DNA from: Paracentrotus lividus
Lineage: Eukaryota > Echinodermata > Echinoidea > Camarodonta > Echinidae
Assembly: GCA_940671915.1 (NCBI GenBank)
Contig: CALNVZ010000641.1
Span: 8,872,658-8,936,657 of the forward strand
DNA length: 64,000 bases
Reading direction: 5' to 3'
Below the pieces are notes generated by a model that worked only from the letters and a program-made list of their open reading frames with translations, did not search any database and was not told the origin of the DNA. How positions within the stretch are numbered: the first letter of the stretch is position 1; the number at the start of each line of letters is the position of its first letter. Shown here one piece after another: positions 28,201 to 40,200 of this stretch. A program made the translations under genes and the position numbers.

Positions 28201-31200
28201 GTCAATCTGGCGTCCTTTAATTTGATCATATTTGGCGCCCCTCTATGTTTAGTTCGATTTGGCGCCCCCTAAATTAAGGTTGATTTTGCGCCCCTAAGTT
28301 TAAGGTCGATTTTGCCCCCTCCTAAATCTAAGGTCGATTAGCGTCTTAAGTTTAAGGTCGATTTGGCGCCCCCATCTAAGTTTCGGGTCAATTTGCCCCC
28401 CACGTTAAGCTCATTTGGGCCTCTAATTTTAAGTTTGATTTGGCGCCCCCTAAATTTAAGGTCGATTTGGCGTCCCACCTATGTTGAAGGTAATTTGGCG
28501 CCCCTATGTTTAAGCTCAATTTGGCGCCCCTTAGTTTAAGGTCCATTCGGCACCCCTAAGTTTATTGGCGTTGCTTAGTTTACTGTCGATTTGGCGCCCC
28601 CTATAAGGGCGCCCCCTTCCCCTCCCTTTCAATTTGGCGCCCTTACTTAGTTTAAGGTCGATCCGGCGCCCCTAAGTTTAATATCAATTAGGCGCCCCCT
28701 CAGCTTCAGGTCAATTTGGCGCCCCCATCTAAGTTTCGGGTCAATTTGGCCCCCTACTTTAAGCTCAATTGGCTCCCCACGTTAAGCTCATTTTTGCGCC
28801 CCCTAAATTTAAGGTCGATTTGGCGCCCCTAAATTTAAGGTATTTGGCCCCTTAGTTTACTGTCGATTTGGCGCCCCCCTAAATTAAAGTCGATTTGGCG
28901 CCCCCTAAATTTAAGGTCGATTTGGCGCCCCTATAAGTTTAAGGTCAATTTGGCGCCCCTTAGTTTACTGTCGATTTGGCGCCCCTAAATTTAAGGTCGA
29001 TTTGCGCCCTAAGTTTAAGGTCAATTTGGCGCCCCTTAGTTTACTGTCGATTTAGCGCCCCCTCCATTTTTAAGGGCGCCCCTTCCCCCTCTTTTTTTCC
29101 TTCCTCTCTTCTCTTTTTTTTTTTTTTTTTCTTCCTCTTTTTCCCCCTTTTTTCCCTTCCTCTTCCCCCTTTTCCTTCTCTTTCCTTTCTTTCTCTTTTT
29201 TCTTTTTCTTTTTTCTTTTCTCTTTCCTTTTCCTCCCTTTTCTTCCTCTTTTCGGCGCCCCCTGCGCGCCCCCGGGGGCCGGGCCCGTAAAACCCCCCCA
29301 GAATACGCGCATGGAAGAGATTTATAGTAGACATCAAAGGCGTACTTTTGGTTCATGTACATCCGTCCAATAATCCAATAATTAATGAGCTTTCGGGAAA
29401 CAGTACGGTAGGTACAAGACGGTGGGTTTTAATCGACCGTTACTCTCCTCCCACTCGCACACTACCGTCGTGACTTGTAAGCGCTTTCGCAGTCTGCGAA
29501 TGACGACTGTGAATAGCATTCTGGTTGTATCCCCTCTGTTATTTCTTTCTTCTTTTTAAACAATTCCTATGTATTTCTTGTTTTGTCTTTCTGTTACCTT
29601 CTTTTTCTATCATTTAATGTATTAACTTTGTGTTGTCTTTCTTTCGTCATCTCTCTCTATAAATTCTTATGTATTTCTGTTGTTTTATCCTTCTTCATCT
29701 CTTCTCTATTAAATTCTTATGTATTTCTTTGTTTATCCTTTCTTTCTTCTTCTCCTCCTATGAATTCTTATGTATTTCTTGTTTTATCCTTCTTTTTCTT
29801 TTCTTCCATATAAATTCTTATGATTTCTTGTTTTATCCTTCTTTTCCTCTTCTCTCTATAAATTCTTATGTATTTCTTTGTTTTATCCTTCTTTCCTCTT
29901 CTCTCTAGAATCCTTATTGTATTCTTTGTTTTATCCTTCTCTCCTCTTCTTCTCCTCGTGAATGCTTATGTATTTTTTGTTTTATCCTTCTTTCCTCTTC
30001 TCTCCTAGAATTTTATGTATTTTCTTTGTTTATCCTTCTTTTCTTTTCTCTCCTTATTAAATTCTTATGTATTTCTTGTTTTATCCTTCTTTCTTCTTCT
30101 CTCCTATAAATTTCTTATTATTTCTTTGTTTTTATCCTTTTTTCCTCTCTCTCCTATGAATCCTTATGTATTCTTGTTTATCCTTCTCTCCTCTTCTTCC
30201 TATGATGCTTATTGTATTTCTTTGTTTTATCCTTCTTCCTTTCTTCTCTCCTATGAATTCTTATGTATTTCTTTGTTTTATCCTTCTTTTCTTTTCTCTC
30301 CTATAATTCTTATGTATTTCTTTTTTTACTCTTCTTTCTTCTTCTCTCCTATAAATTCTTATGTATTTCTTGTTTTATCTTTCTTTCCTCTTCTCTCCTA
30401 TAAATTTCTTATTTATTTCTTTGTTTTATCTTCTTTCCTCTTCTTTAGTATAAATTCTTTAGTATTCTTTGTTTTATCCTTTTTCTCCTCCTATAAATCT
30501 TTATGATTTCTTTGTTTTACCTTCTTTGCTCTTCTCATCCTTATAAATTTTTATAGTATTTCTTTGTTTATTTCCTTCTTCTCTTCTCTCCTATGAATTT
30601 ATGTATTTCTTTTGTTTTATCCTTTCTTTCCTTCTTCTCCTCCTTAGAATTCTTATGTATTTCCTTGTTTATCCTTCTTTTCTTTTCTCTCTCCTATAAA
30701 TTTTTATGTAATTTTCTTTGTTTATTCCTTCTTTCTTCTTCTCTCCTATAAAAATTCTTATGTATTTCTTTGTTTTATCCTTCTATCTTCCTCTTCCTTA
30801 AATTCTTATGTATTTCTTTGTTTTATCCCTTCTTTTCTTTCTCTCTATAATTCTTATGTCTTGTTTTATCATTCTTTCTTCTTCTCTCCTATTAAATTCT
30901 CTATGCTTATTTCTTTGTTTTCTTCTTTCCTCTTCTCTCCTATTAAATTCTTATGTATTTCTTTGTTTTATCCTTCTTTTCTTCTTCTCTCCCATAAAAT
31001 TTTATGTATTTCTTTGGTTTATCCTTTTTCCTCTTTTCCTTTAATCTTATATTATTCTTTGTTTATCCTTCTTTCTTCTTTCTCCTATAAATTCTTATGT
31101 ATATCTTTGTTTTATCCTTCCTTCTCTTTCTCCTAAATTCTTATATATTTCTTTTGTTTATCTTCTTTCCCTCTTGCTCCTATGAATTCTTATGTATTTC

Positions 31201-34200
31201 TTTGTTTTATCCTTCTTTTCTCCTTTCTCGCAATCATTTCTTATGTATTTCTTTGTTTTGCTCCTTTAACTTTCATTTCTATTAATTTTTCTTTTCCTCC
31301 ATTTGCGTTTATCATTGAAATGTATTTCTTTGATTTTATGTACACAAAAACATACCAAGACTTTGCCTACCGTAGTCATTCTACACCGTCTTGCTAAATT
31401 GCTCGACTACCGTCTCTGTTTGGGAAGAAGACGGTAGCAAAAAGGGTGTGCGCGATGCGCAGTTCGATTGTGCTCTGGAGAGCTACCGTAGTCATGCTAC
31501 CGTACTGCTCCGAAAGCCGCTGTAATAATAATCCATTTAAATCTAAAACAAAACCTTACCTGTCAAAGGATATCGCCTATAATGGTGAAGAGAGAAAGAG
31601 ATAGAGTTGGGGAAGGGGAGGCGAATTTGTGTATAATATATAATAGAGAGAAATAATTTTGCGTCCGGGGCTGAATGGCAAAAGAATGCAACTTCAGAGT
31701 TAGAGAGAGAGAGAAGGAAGGGGCCCGTGGGAGAGGACATATTAGACACAAGACTTACTATTTATGAAATAGTAGGAAAATAATTCTACATCCTTTTCCG
31801 AGGGGGGGGGGGGGCTCAATGGCCGAAAGAATTCAACAACACAACAAGAACAAATTCCACAAATTTTCCCAGGGGTGTATATTCAGAGCTGGAGATCAAC
31901 ATCAGGCGCGCACAATTTTCATTAAAAAGTAAACAAAAACCCTCAAAGTACCAGTCTGCAAATTCAGACTTTGCAAATATTTCTTACAAGTTTTGGCTTT
32001 GGAGTTACATGATTGAATTAACACTTTTTGGTTTTTTGGAATTGAGAAACTTAGCGGCGAAAAGTTGATATGAATAAAATAAAATAAAGGCCAGTTTTGT
32101 TGTTGTCTTTTCACATAACCTGGCATTCGATATCAACTAGAAAGGGCCTCGATACGAGTCCACCTGCGCCCCTCATGCTGCATGACAAAACCACGTGGCG
32201 AGGGCTGGGCTTTGTGATTGCGCAATACGGTTCAGTCCTGCTGCGCGCGCAGTGTAGATACACGGCTTACATCGGCTCTGTTTGAAAGCTGATATGGGAA
32301 ACATTAAATATGCATGTTCGTTTCTCGTTGCAAATAGGCTTTTGGAATTATAGCTATTCTCGCCCTCCCGTCCTTGTGGATTTTTGTTTAAGTTTGTTTA
32401 CAATAACATACGCCTATTATATATTTTGTTTGTAGGCCTACTTTTTTATTTTCATTTAAAAAAAAAAAAAAAAAAAGAATGAAAAGAAAAAAAGAATTGA
32501 CTGGTTTAACGATGACACATTTTCACCCTTTCCCCCTCCTTTTTTTATGGCAGATAAATAGCGATTTCATTTATCCAAGTAACCTGTCCGCACATTCTTT
32601 AGTTAGGCCTGAGAGTTACTGTCTTTGTTTTCATTTCGTCTTGTAAATAGATTTTCTTTTAAATAATAATCTACATCTTTTTATTTGAGGGGACGTCAAA
32701 CTATGTTAATAAATAAACACCCCAGACAAATCCAAATTAATAGGGCAGTAAAATCATATTGTCATATTAAATTCTATTACTTTTTTGAACAAAAGGCCAG
32801 TGTAGACCCATCGACGTGAATAATAATTGTATATACCTACCTTTAATACATCGTGTTGTCAATCTTTGCCTCATTTGCTTGGTGCAGTCATGCACGTCCA
32901 GACATAATTACAATTCAGGAAAAATGATGATAGGTTTACATGCGTGAAGAAACATGGTTATAAATATATATCGAAATGGAACACATGCATGAATTTCATC
33001 ATTATTGATGCATAATCAAATACCGTGTGTTGCATGCACTAATTTTTTAATCATTATTGTGAAAATACAGATCATGAAATGTGTTTCTCTCATCCATGCA
33101 AAAAACAAAAAACAAACAAACAAACAACGGTCAAAACAATAAACAAAAAGAAATGAAAAAATGGGACACCGGAACTATCTAGTGAAGTATGAAATCATGC
33201 ATAATTTGATATTTATCTATTTCAAGTAATGGAAGGTCGGACTACTCGGGGGAATCGGGACAATATTTCAATATCTTCGAGGGTCGCGGACTAATTGATA
33301 GCCGTCAGTATCCGTATCAGCCGACACGGAGAGAGAATATGACATCACTGACATGGATAAGACCTTCAAAATTATAAGATTATGGCGTAATGAAAGTGCA
33401 ACATAGGCATGCATACAATTAAAATCGTTTCATTATACTTCTTGTATGAAAAGAAATATATAGAAAGAGTATCTTTTTATTACGGTATTATTTTTTTTAA
33501 ATCATGTACGTCGAAACTTTGAAGAAAAGTATTGTAAGAAGACTTTGTTGGTGGTCGCCAAGTTTACATTGCTTTTGTGTGGCGGCGGACGTACATTATC
33601 TGCAAGAAGAGAAAATAATACATAATCATAAATAAGCAATTAAGATAAAAAGGTATGTTATCATTTGAGGAGATCGTTAATTGATACGAGCGATTCCGTA
33701 TAATGATAAATTGAACGGAATTTGTTAACTTGTTTTTATTTCATAATTTCATTGCCTACAGTCAAAATTTGGCTTTAGAATCCGCCTATTTGATAATTAT
33801 GAATATCATGACGATGTCACACAGTAGCTTTATCGGATTAAAAAACTTGTCAATCGTTGGCAGGCTTCTGCAGTATGTTATGCTTGTGAAAGTCGTAAAT
33901 AAAGAGTTGCAATCAGTTTTACTGTCTCATCTTAAGTTCGAACATTTCTTTTTTTCAAATTGATTGCCGATAGACCTCGCGGTTATTATTTTTCATCAAC
34001 TTTTAAAACTAATTTCGTGCCCCGTATTGGTGTTGGCTGATTCTGTGATTGTTTCGGGGACGGAATTTGACCGGCAATGATATAAGTTTTAAAGTGTATC
34101 ACATGATAAAAGTATATTGTTCTCGTATATGATCGGAGTATATGTTTGAAAGGATTCTTCGGTGGAGTTTGCATTATAAGAGAAATTAAGTAAAATCGAA

Positions 34201-37200
34201 AAGCACAACACTGAAATTTCAAGCAAATCGGATAGAAATAGAAAGTTATGAATTTCTTAAGGTTTTGAATTTTTAGGGAACAGTTCTTCAAAGTTCGGCA
34301 AACTGATGATGTCTCAGTCCTCCTATTTTTGTATTTATTGTATAAATACCAATTAACAAGATTTCTGTCCCAAGGAATAAAAACGAATTAATCTTGTGGA
34401 TGTTAGGTCACGAGTGCTTTTTACTATTCAGTAATGAGGGACAGATTTTTGTATCGCAAGTATGAAATGAGTAAATAGGATTTTTCTACTAAAAAATACA
34501 CAAGAAGTAGGGGGACTGTGACATCATCTTGCTCATGTTGATATCATCTTCAATGAGACAATTGGAAGCAACTGCAAACTGGTTTTACAAAAAATCAAGA
34601 CATAAAAAAATGCATACTGTTGTTATTTTCCATTCCGATTTTGATGAATTTTCGTGTGTTGTGCTGATCGATTTACCATAATTTTTACAAAATTTTTATT
34701 CAGCGGAAATCTCTTATAGTTGGACCGGGGAAACCTGGGTGAACAATGCGCACACGAATGTTAAATTGCTTTAAGACTTTATCGATTTTTTTGGAGATGA
34801 AAATAAACAATCCTGGTAGATTACGAAACGGATTACACTTTTTTTAATTGGGCTGTCGCGCAGCGTCCGGAGCACAAAAGAAAGCTGTAACAATAGGGCG
34901 GGTTTAATGAGTTGAGAAAACTTTAATGAGCTTATACACTCCTAGCAATTATTTACTCACACCTCCACCCCGATAACTCTATATCGTAATGCAGCATTTT
35001 TATTTCCTCTTCGTATAATATTGAACCCGTATCTGAAATACACACGTTGACAAGTTCCGAGGGCATCGTGTGATATCCAAAATTACGGAAAATCCATCAT
35101 TCCCGTTTGATTAGTTTAAACATAACGCGTGGAGGAAACAAACGTGCATAATTAAACCCACTTTTCTTTCTGTACTGGTGCGCGTTACAAGCCAAAGCTG
35201 AAGGTTAAAAAGCAATTTTTTTATTTTTGCTGAAATAATTGACAAGTTGTACTTTGGTCAAAGAGTGCGTGTGATTCCATTATAGCACGCGATATAAGTC
35301 AGCTGGAGAATACACTTTTATGATTGATGACGGCAGCAATTTTGAAATTGTGTTTCCGGCACCTTTGCGTTACTAAAGAAATAAAACTCTTTTAAACGGG
35401 AATGATGCGTAAATGTTAATTCATCATCAAGTGGGATGGGTCATTAGAGAAATATGAACCAGGGATCGGAGTCTCCAGATGCGAATGTCTTCAGAGAATT
35501 CTCCCGGACTTTCTGATTTATATGAGACTTAGGAAACGTCATACACGTCGCGCGACTCGAGAGGGTGGGGGCTCGACTCGCAAACGTCTCATAGGAAGTG
35601 AGGTTAAATATGGTCTTTAGCATTGGATGAGAATTATAAATATTAAATGTTTACACAGACTCGCTAAATGTTTATTCACTATTGATCTTCTTTCTCCGTT
35701 ACTCTTATTTCATAAATGAATATTGGGTGGGGAAAATTTTTGTGATGATTCCGTCTTGTAGGAGGAAATTGTTTAGTGTAAGAGAAAACATATAATCCAT
35801 TCCTAAACCGATACCACAAAAAATAAACACCGTTGCGAATACATGAAAATTTCACAATGATTGTTGTATTATTTAGCGATACTGTGACGAACACCATATA
35901 AACAAATACAATTATATAAAAAAAAAAGCAATACGACATTCTCATGATGATTGCATGAACTGATGTCGGGATTCGTCATGAGGAGAAAAGAATATAACAC
36001 AATTACATACTCATATGATATTGTATTCATCGAAATACCTCCATATCAAAAGGAAAATGAAGTGTGTAGTTATTTATGATGGAATATGTTAAAGATAACC
36101 ATTTAACTGTTCTTCCCAAAGATGCTCGATCTGTCTTTTATGTTCTGACAAAAATGAGAAAATAAATATTTTCGTCACTGCTCTTCCGAAACTCATTTGT
36201 TTTGTGACAAAAAGGCCTTCTTCCTGCGCAAATTGCGCCCATGCACATCAATAGTAAAACAAAAAATGATCGAAAATCAAACTTTAGAATGTCAAGGCCT
36301 ATGTTTGTCTCCGGTAACCCGACCGACCGAAAAAACAATCAAACATGTGCGACCGTGTTAATTTTGTGGCAAGAGAACTAAAATAAAAGTCGATGATGTT
36401 CCGAAATAAATCCTTTATGAAATAAAGGCGGAGCGGGTATAAATTATTTAGTTATGGAATGATAACATCCCGTTTTTAGTAGCGAAAATGATTATTTATC
36501 TGAAGAACTGCAAGTCGATAATGTTCCGAAATAAATCCTTCATGAAATAAAGGCGGAGCGTGTACAATTGCAGAATAAATTATTTAGTTATGGAATGATA
36601 ACGTGCCGTTTTTTAGTAGCGGAAATTATTATTTATTGGAAGAAAGTCGATATAATGTTTCGAAATAAATCCTTCGTGAAATAAAGTCGGAGCGGGTACA
36701 ATTACGTAATTAATCATTTAGTTATGGAATGATAACATCCCGTTTTTAGTAGCGAAAATGATTATTTATCTGAAGAACTTAAAGTCGATAATGTTTCGAA
36801 ATAATCCTTTATGAAAGAAAGGCGGAGCGGGTACAATTGCATGATAAATAAATTATCTAGTTATGGAATAATAACGTGCCATTTTTAGTAGCAATTATTA
36901 TTTATCGGAAGAACTTAAAGTCGATATAATGTTTCGAAATATATCCTTCATGAAATAAAGTCGGAGCGGGTACAACTACGTAATTAATCATTTAGTTATG
37001 GAATGATGACGTCCCGTTTTTAGTAGCGAAAATGATAATTTATCTGAAGAAATTTAAGTCGATAATGTTCCGAAATAAATCCTTTATGAAATAAAGGCGG
37101 AGCGGGTACAATTACGTAATTAATCATTTAGTTATGGAATGATGACGCCCCGTTTTTAGTAGCGAAAATGATTATTTATCTGAAGAACTTCAAGTCGATA

Positions 37201-40200
37201 ATGTTCCAAAATAAATCCTTTATGAAATAAAGGCGGAGCGGGTACAATTACGTAATTAATTATTTAGTAATCGAATGACAACGTCCCGTTTTTAGTAGCA
37301 CGAAAAATGATTATTTTCTGAAGATTTCTTCGAAACAATAAATCCTTTCCATGAATAAAGATGGAGAGGGTACGATGCGAAATCAATTATTTAGTTATTG
37401 AATGATAACGTCCCGTTTTTAGTAGCGAAATTATTATTTATCCGAAGACTTAAAGTCAATAATGTTTCGAAATAAATCCTTTATGAAATAAAGGCGGAAG
37501 GGTACAAACTGCGAAATAAATTATTAAGTTATGGAATGGTAACATTCCGTTTAAGTAGCGAAATTATTATTTATCGCGAATAACTTAAAGTCGATAAATG
37601 TTTCGAAATATAAGTACCGAGAGAAACATTTATTTTGCGAGAAAAAAAAAACAACATTAGAATTCAAAATGTACAACTCTAAATAAATTACATTCTAAAT
37701 TAACAGGTCAGTTTCAGTTTCATCTAGCAAACTAACTTTGCGTCAATAAAGAGCAAGGAAAATGTTGTCAATCCTTCTAGTCTAGTAGACAAAAAATGCG
37801 GCGGCGGCTCCGCAAAGCGCCTGCAGTCCGTCTCCTCATTCAGCACTCTTAGCTTCGTCTAGCGGACGAGCGGCGGCTCGGCAATTCGTCCTGCGACACA
37901 TTGATTTTCGGACGAAGACGAACTTCGGGTGCGTCTAAAACACGGGAAATCGCGGGGGTTTATCGTCCGCTTCGGACCAACGGGCGTGATGTTTCCCGCG
38001 AGCGGCACTGTACACCTTGATTTTGATACTTTGTTTAGGTTTTATTGTGTAAACTAAAAAAAAAAAAAAAAAAAAGAAAGATTGGTGCAGTTTTGTTTTA
38101 TGGAAAAGTTATTGTTAGTTATATTTTTGTGCAAGCACTTACAGGCTCTTGCCTTTTGACAGTTTGTTATATTATGTTTCAGTATTGTGCCATTTCAGTA
38201 TTCTGCCAAAGTTCAAAAATTATTGCCTTATTATACATGGAGTTTTATTGTACTATGTTTTATACCAAAAAGTCTATTTTTATACAGCTGATGTTTTCTA
38301 TGAAATGTTTTTATGCATATTATCGTTAAGAATTACTTGCCTTGATGACTAGTTATGATATGGAAACGTTGTTACTTTTTGAAATGTTTATGTTTTTTCT
38401 TAGTCGTTATTATATTTTGGTGTTGATATTTACATGTATATTTGTATATCGCTATTTGTCATTCTGTTTTTACTACTTATTTTAAAACAGGGATGTTTTA
38501 ATCGTTAGTGGGGGTCATGTGACAAAATAGGCCTCGAGAGGGCGCTATCGCGCAGTTCAGAAAATAGCCATAGGGTATGAAATAGCTGCACATGTGTGTG
38601 CAGGCCAGTTCTTAGTTCACTGCAGTCAAGTCAAGTTCTGTTGTGTAATGCTCGTGCCAGCAGCTGTATGTGTGTGTGACAAACTGTTTTTTAACTGTTC
38701 TTGTGATACATGATTTGATTGTGGTTCTTCTTGGATCAAGAAATAAACAGACAAGTGCAAAGGTATGATTCATTTCTAACGTTGCATTATTATATTAATC
38801 CTAATTTAAGTGTAGCTAAGCCCGATTGCTTGATTGCTTCCTGATGATGTTTGTTGAACAATAAGACCGACACGAAAGCTGTGAGGGAAAGTTGCGAGGG
38901 TTAGTGGCAGTGAGCGAGTGGCATGTTGTTTAGGTATCAGTCGTTTCCGAATGTATGCCAAATAGCCATATACTTTGGCTTGAGTGATCGATTGCTGTGC
39001 TCATGATAAGACAGTATATTTTTTCACGACCCTAAAACGTTACAATAGCACTTTATTTCACCTCGCCTCATTTGAGTGCTTAATCTACATCCATGTTCAA
39101 CCACCCCCCCCCCCCGACAAAACTAAGAAATAGACACTTTGGTACAACCTGGTGCCTGACTTCATAAGGAATCATCTGCTGCCGGAATCGATAAACTGTG
39201 TAATCTTTGTCTGGCATCTACACTTTTCTATTAAAACAAGAAATAATAACAAAATGTACATTACAAATATTAAACAAAAAAAAGGGAGGGGGTCTCATTT
39301 CACTTTCCAACTTTTGGAATTATATCATTTAATTAGGAAGAGATGAAACACAGAGAAAATTGGATGTAGGCCCTATCTATCTAATCCATGGTGTTGCATA
39401 TCTGCTATTTTATAAGAAAAAGATGTTACAGTCGTGATAAACATTATAGGGACTTTTTTTGTGGATAGTTCACTGTTTGTATTCTTGAACATTTCAAAGA
39501 AATACAGAGAGAAACACAGGATCAAACAGAGGCAGAGAGAGATGGACGGAATCTAACCGAGATAAACAGTAAGAGGACATCTAGATGCAAACATAAAGAA
39601 AATCGGCAACTAATAAATGGGGAGGGGGGAAAGATACCTCGATCGGAGTTAAAAGGAAAGAAGCCCTTACAGGACAATTAAGGGGAGGCCTGAAAGAGAG
39701 AATAAGAAAACATGAATATTTACCAGGGCTGCCTGAGCATTTTTGGCTAGCCTCTCTATCTCTGACATTTGAACTCTTGTCTTTTTCTGAGGGAGAGGCC
39801 GGATCCTGGGCATAGGCTGGTTCTTGCTGCTGTCTCGAGGTGATTCTGCTGGTTTGCCTCCATCTTTCTTCTTTTCATCCTCGTTAGCTATCAGGTATGC
39901 CAACTCCAATTTTACCTGTTACAATGTGTAGCAATGATATAAAATGAAACTATTAATACATATACTATATCTCATAATAGTTGCGATATACAGTCAAACC
40001 TGTCTATAGTGGCTACCCCAAGGGAGACATAAAAAGTGACCACTGTAGACAGGTGACCTCTATAGACAAGTTCTAAAGCACACATTTCTATCTAGAGGGC
40101 ATCAATATAGGTAACTACTAAAGACAGGTGACCACTATAGACAGTGACCACTATAGACAGGTTTGACTGTATGTAGGCCTTGCACCTAATATAAAACATT

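Larger units (their letters stand above)
18272..38012. mobile_element. 19.7-kb TIR insertion nested in the LTR element, class unknown
   Basis: CAGTGCCGCTCGCGGGAAAC at 18274-18293 recurs as an exact inverse copy ending at 38010. With the following bases the terminal repeat is about 28 bp, with one or two mismatches. Each end abuts TA (18272-18273 and 38011-38012), which fits a TA target duplication. CAGT ends plus TA suggest Tc1/mariner or pogo-like ends, but 19.7 kb is far beyond their size. Inside are subterminal tandem arrays on both sides, nested inverted arms, a GGCGCC-rich array and a roughly 50-bp satellite. No transposase, polymerase, capsid or other gene was recognised, so it looks non-autonomous or decayed. 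It may be a composite of several insertions. Confidence 0.7.
10733..39044 (+). mobile_element. Ty3/gypsy LTR retroelement (fossil), 28.3 kb including a nested insertion
   Basis: LTRs lie at 10733-11261 and 38518-39044 (TGTGAC...GTTACA), with flanking ATAG duplications. The order of parts is leader, gag, protease, RT, RNase H, integrase, extra C2H2 frame, then a 3' region split by a 19.7-kb insertion. Without the insertion it would be about 8.6 kb. The gene order with integrase last is that of Ty3/gypsy. It lies in intron 3 of the minus-strand coiled-coil gene, in antisense orientation. It is broken, with a dozen or more breaks across gag and pol. The two LTRs look roughly 95% alike by eye and differ mostly by single-base length changes, so the insertion seems fairly recent. 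Confidence 0.9.

Noticed and set aside
29036-29362. Lys/Glu-rich minus-strand frames
   Set aside because: They are translations of the pyrimidine tract at 29085-29260, not genes.
28180-31265. CRISPR-like array
   Set aside because: The arrays are head-to-tail tandem repeats without unique spacers, in eukaryotic DNA.
29583-31397. Series of Phe/Leu/Ser-rich plus-strand frames
   Set aside because: They follow the 50-bp satellite; length changes between units shift frame at random.
18274-38010. Polinton/Maverick reading of the 19.7-kb insertion
   Set aside because: The size fits, but the borders are TA rather than a 6-bp duplication, the tips do not start AG, and no polymerase, integrase, ATPase or capsid frame is recognisable.
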